Assembly: GCF_030848805.1 (NCBI RefSeq)
Contig: NC_092361.1
Coordinates: 9,939,928-10,003,927, forward strand
Length of the DNA: 64,000 bases
Direction of reading: 5' to 3'
From: Temnothorax longispinosus
Lineage: Eukaryota > Arthropoda > Insecta > Hymenoptera > Formicidae
Below the pieces are notes generated by a model. It was not told the DNA's origin. It did no database searches and saw only the letters and a list, made by a program, of their open reading frames with translations. Shown piece after piece: positions 63,804 through 64,000 of this stretch. Position numbers and translations under genes: made by a program. Every line of letters begins with the position of its first letter. Position 1 is the first letter of the stretch.

Positions 63804-64000
63804 TTATGTAGCACTTATAATTCGGTCATATAGCGGACTAAGATTCTCGGTGTCTTTTTGGAGATTGATCGTATTGTTATGTTTTTTTATATAAAACATT
63901 TCCGCTATCTCTCTCTTTCTCACATTTTTCTCCCTATGCAAAACTTCGGCAGTGGACCATTTGAAATCGTGCCCATGCATCAATCGGTGTTTGCTAACTA
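63804..64000 (-). CDS. Penelope polyprotein C-terminus (GIY-YIG endonuclease region), partial
   Basis: The last 65 codons of a frame entering from beyond the window. Pieces read SKHRLMHGHDFKWSTAEVLH, REKNVRKREIAEMFYIKKHN and NTINLQKDTENLSPLY, ending at a stop at 63804-63806. In Penelope-like elements the GIY-YIG nuclease follows the reverse transcriptase, and its end has this H-x-H-FxW/F...A-x-V-L-x-R-E...R-E-x-E-M-x-x-I pattern. The nuclease nicks target DNA to prime insertion. No stops or shifts in the visible part. The N-terminal reverse transcriptase is not in the window. Confidence 0.75.
   Translation of the reverse strand, partial: VSKHRLMHGHDFKWSTAEVLHREKNVRKREIAEMFYIKKHNNTINLQKDTENLSPLYDRIISAT

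Larger units (their letters stand above)
63410..64000 (-). mobile_element. Penelope-like element, 3' end, runs off the window
   Basis: Two independent marks agree: the C-terminus of a GIY-YIG endonuclease at 63804-64000 and a hammerhead-like core at 63441-63471, both on the minus strand and in the order expected for the coding end followed by the terminal repeat. The rest of the element lies beyond 64000. Confidence 0.72.

Overview
This window reads as insect nuclear DNA, most likely from a hymenopteran and plausibly an ant. The host background is AT-rich and microsatellite-rich. The genes carry short introns. The transposon mix (Transib, PIF/Harbinger, mariner, hAT/ZMYM1-like, P/THAP9-like, I-clade and CR1-like LINEs, BEL/Pao, Gypsy, Penelope) fits that group. 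The species cannot be told from sequence alone. All translations, splice sites and repeat boundaries were read by eye, and no database search was run.

Almost the whole window is mobile DNA, often nested. From left to right: an intact Transib transposase ORF (485-2554); a minus-strand CR1-like LINE (2942-6130) running into a 500-N gap; a decayed BEL/Pao element with its pol deleted (6631-8309) whose probable LTR is split by a 1.96 kb TIR element with TTA duplications (8626-10587); a 4.36 kb DNA transposon with 393-bp TIRs and a decayed multi-exon transposase (11620-15975); a BEL-type LTR, a 5'-truncated LINE with a 17-bp duplication, Gypsy fragments and a tRNA-derived SINE (16640-20480); an I-clade LINE cut by a deleted mariner (20.8-27.1 kb); a 5.8 kb PIF/Harbinger element with convergent transposase and Myb/SANT-like genes plus several MITEs (27700-33512); an endonuclease fragment of another LINE (33.86-34.5 kb); and a nearly complete but frameshifted BEL/Pao element (35388 to the second N gap at 44758) whose 5' LTR is interrupted by a TIR element that itself contains a TTAA MITE.

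The right third holds a ZMYM1-like hAT pseudogene split by a TIR element, the catalytic part of a P/THAP9-like transposase, a tRNA-like core inside inverted repeats, and the only recognisable host gene sequence. That is the 3' half of FAM50 (XAP5), on the + strand with introns kept but disabled by stops and frameshifts, and with a Russian-doll stack of transposons in one intron. A 1.67 kb nested palindrome follows, then a 1 kb GC-rich insertion with an 8-bp target duplication, a P-type THAP exon, a second 5'-truncated LINE with a 16-bp duplication, and the end of a Penelope-like element with a GIY-YIG C-terminus and a hammerhead-like core.

The strongest candidate for something undescribed is the GC-rich insertion at 59411-60433. 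It has a TATA box, an open frame with spaced TQT motifs and, 13 and 42 bases past the stop, two tandem copies of the exact metazoan histone-mRNA 3' stem-loop. That architecture suggests a mobile unit whose RNA is matured like a replication-dependent histone mRNA. Other items of interest are the two tRNA-like cores framed by inverted repeats, the orientation-flipping motif arrays in the TIRs of the 4.36 kb element, and the Penelope ribozyme.
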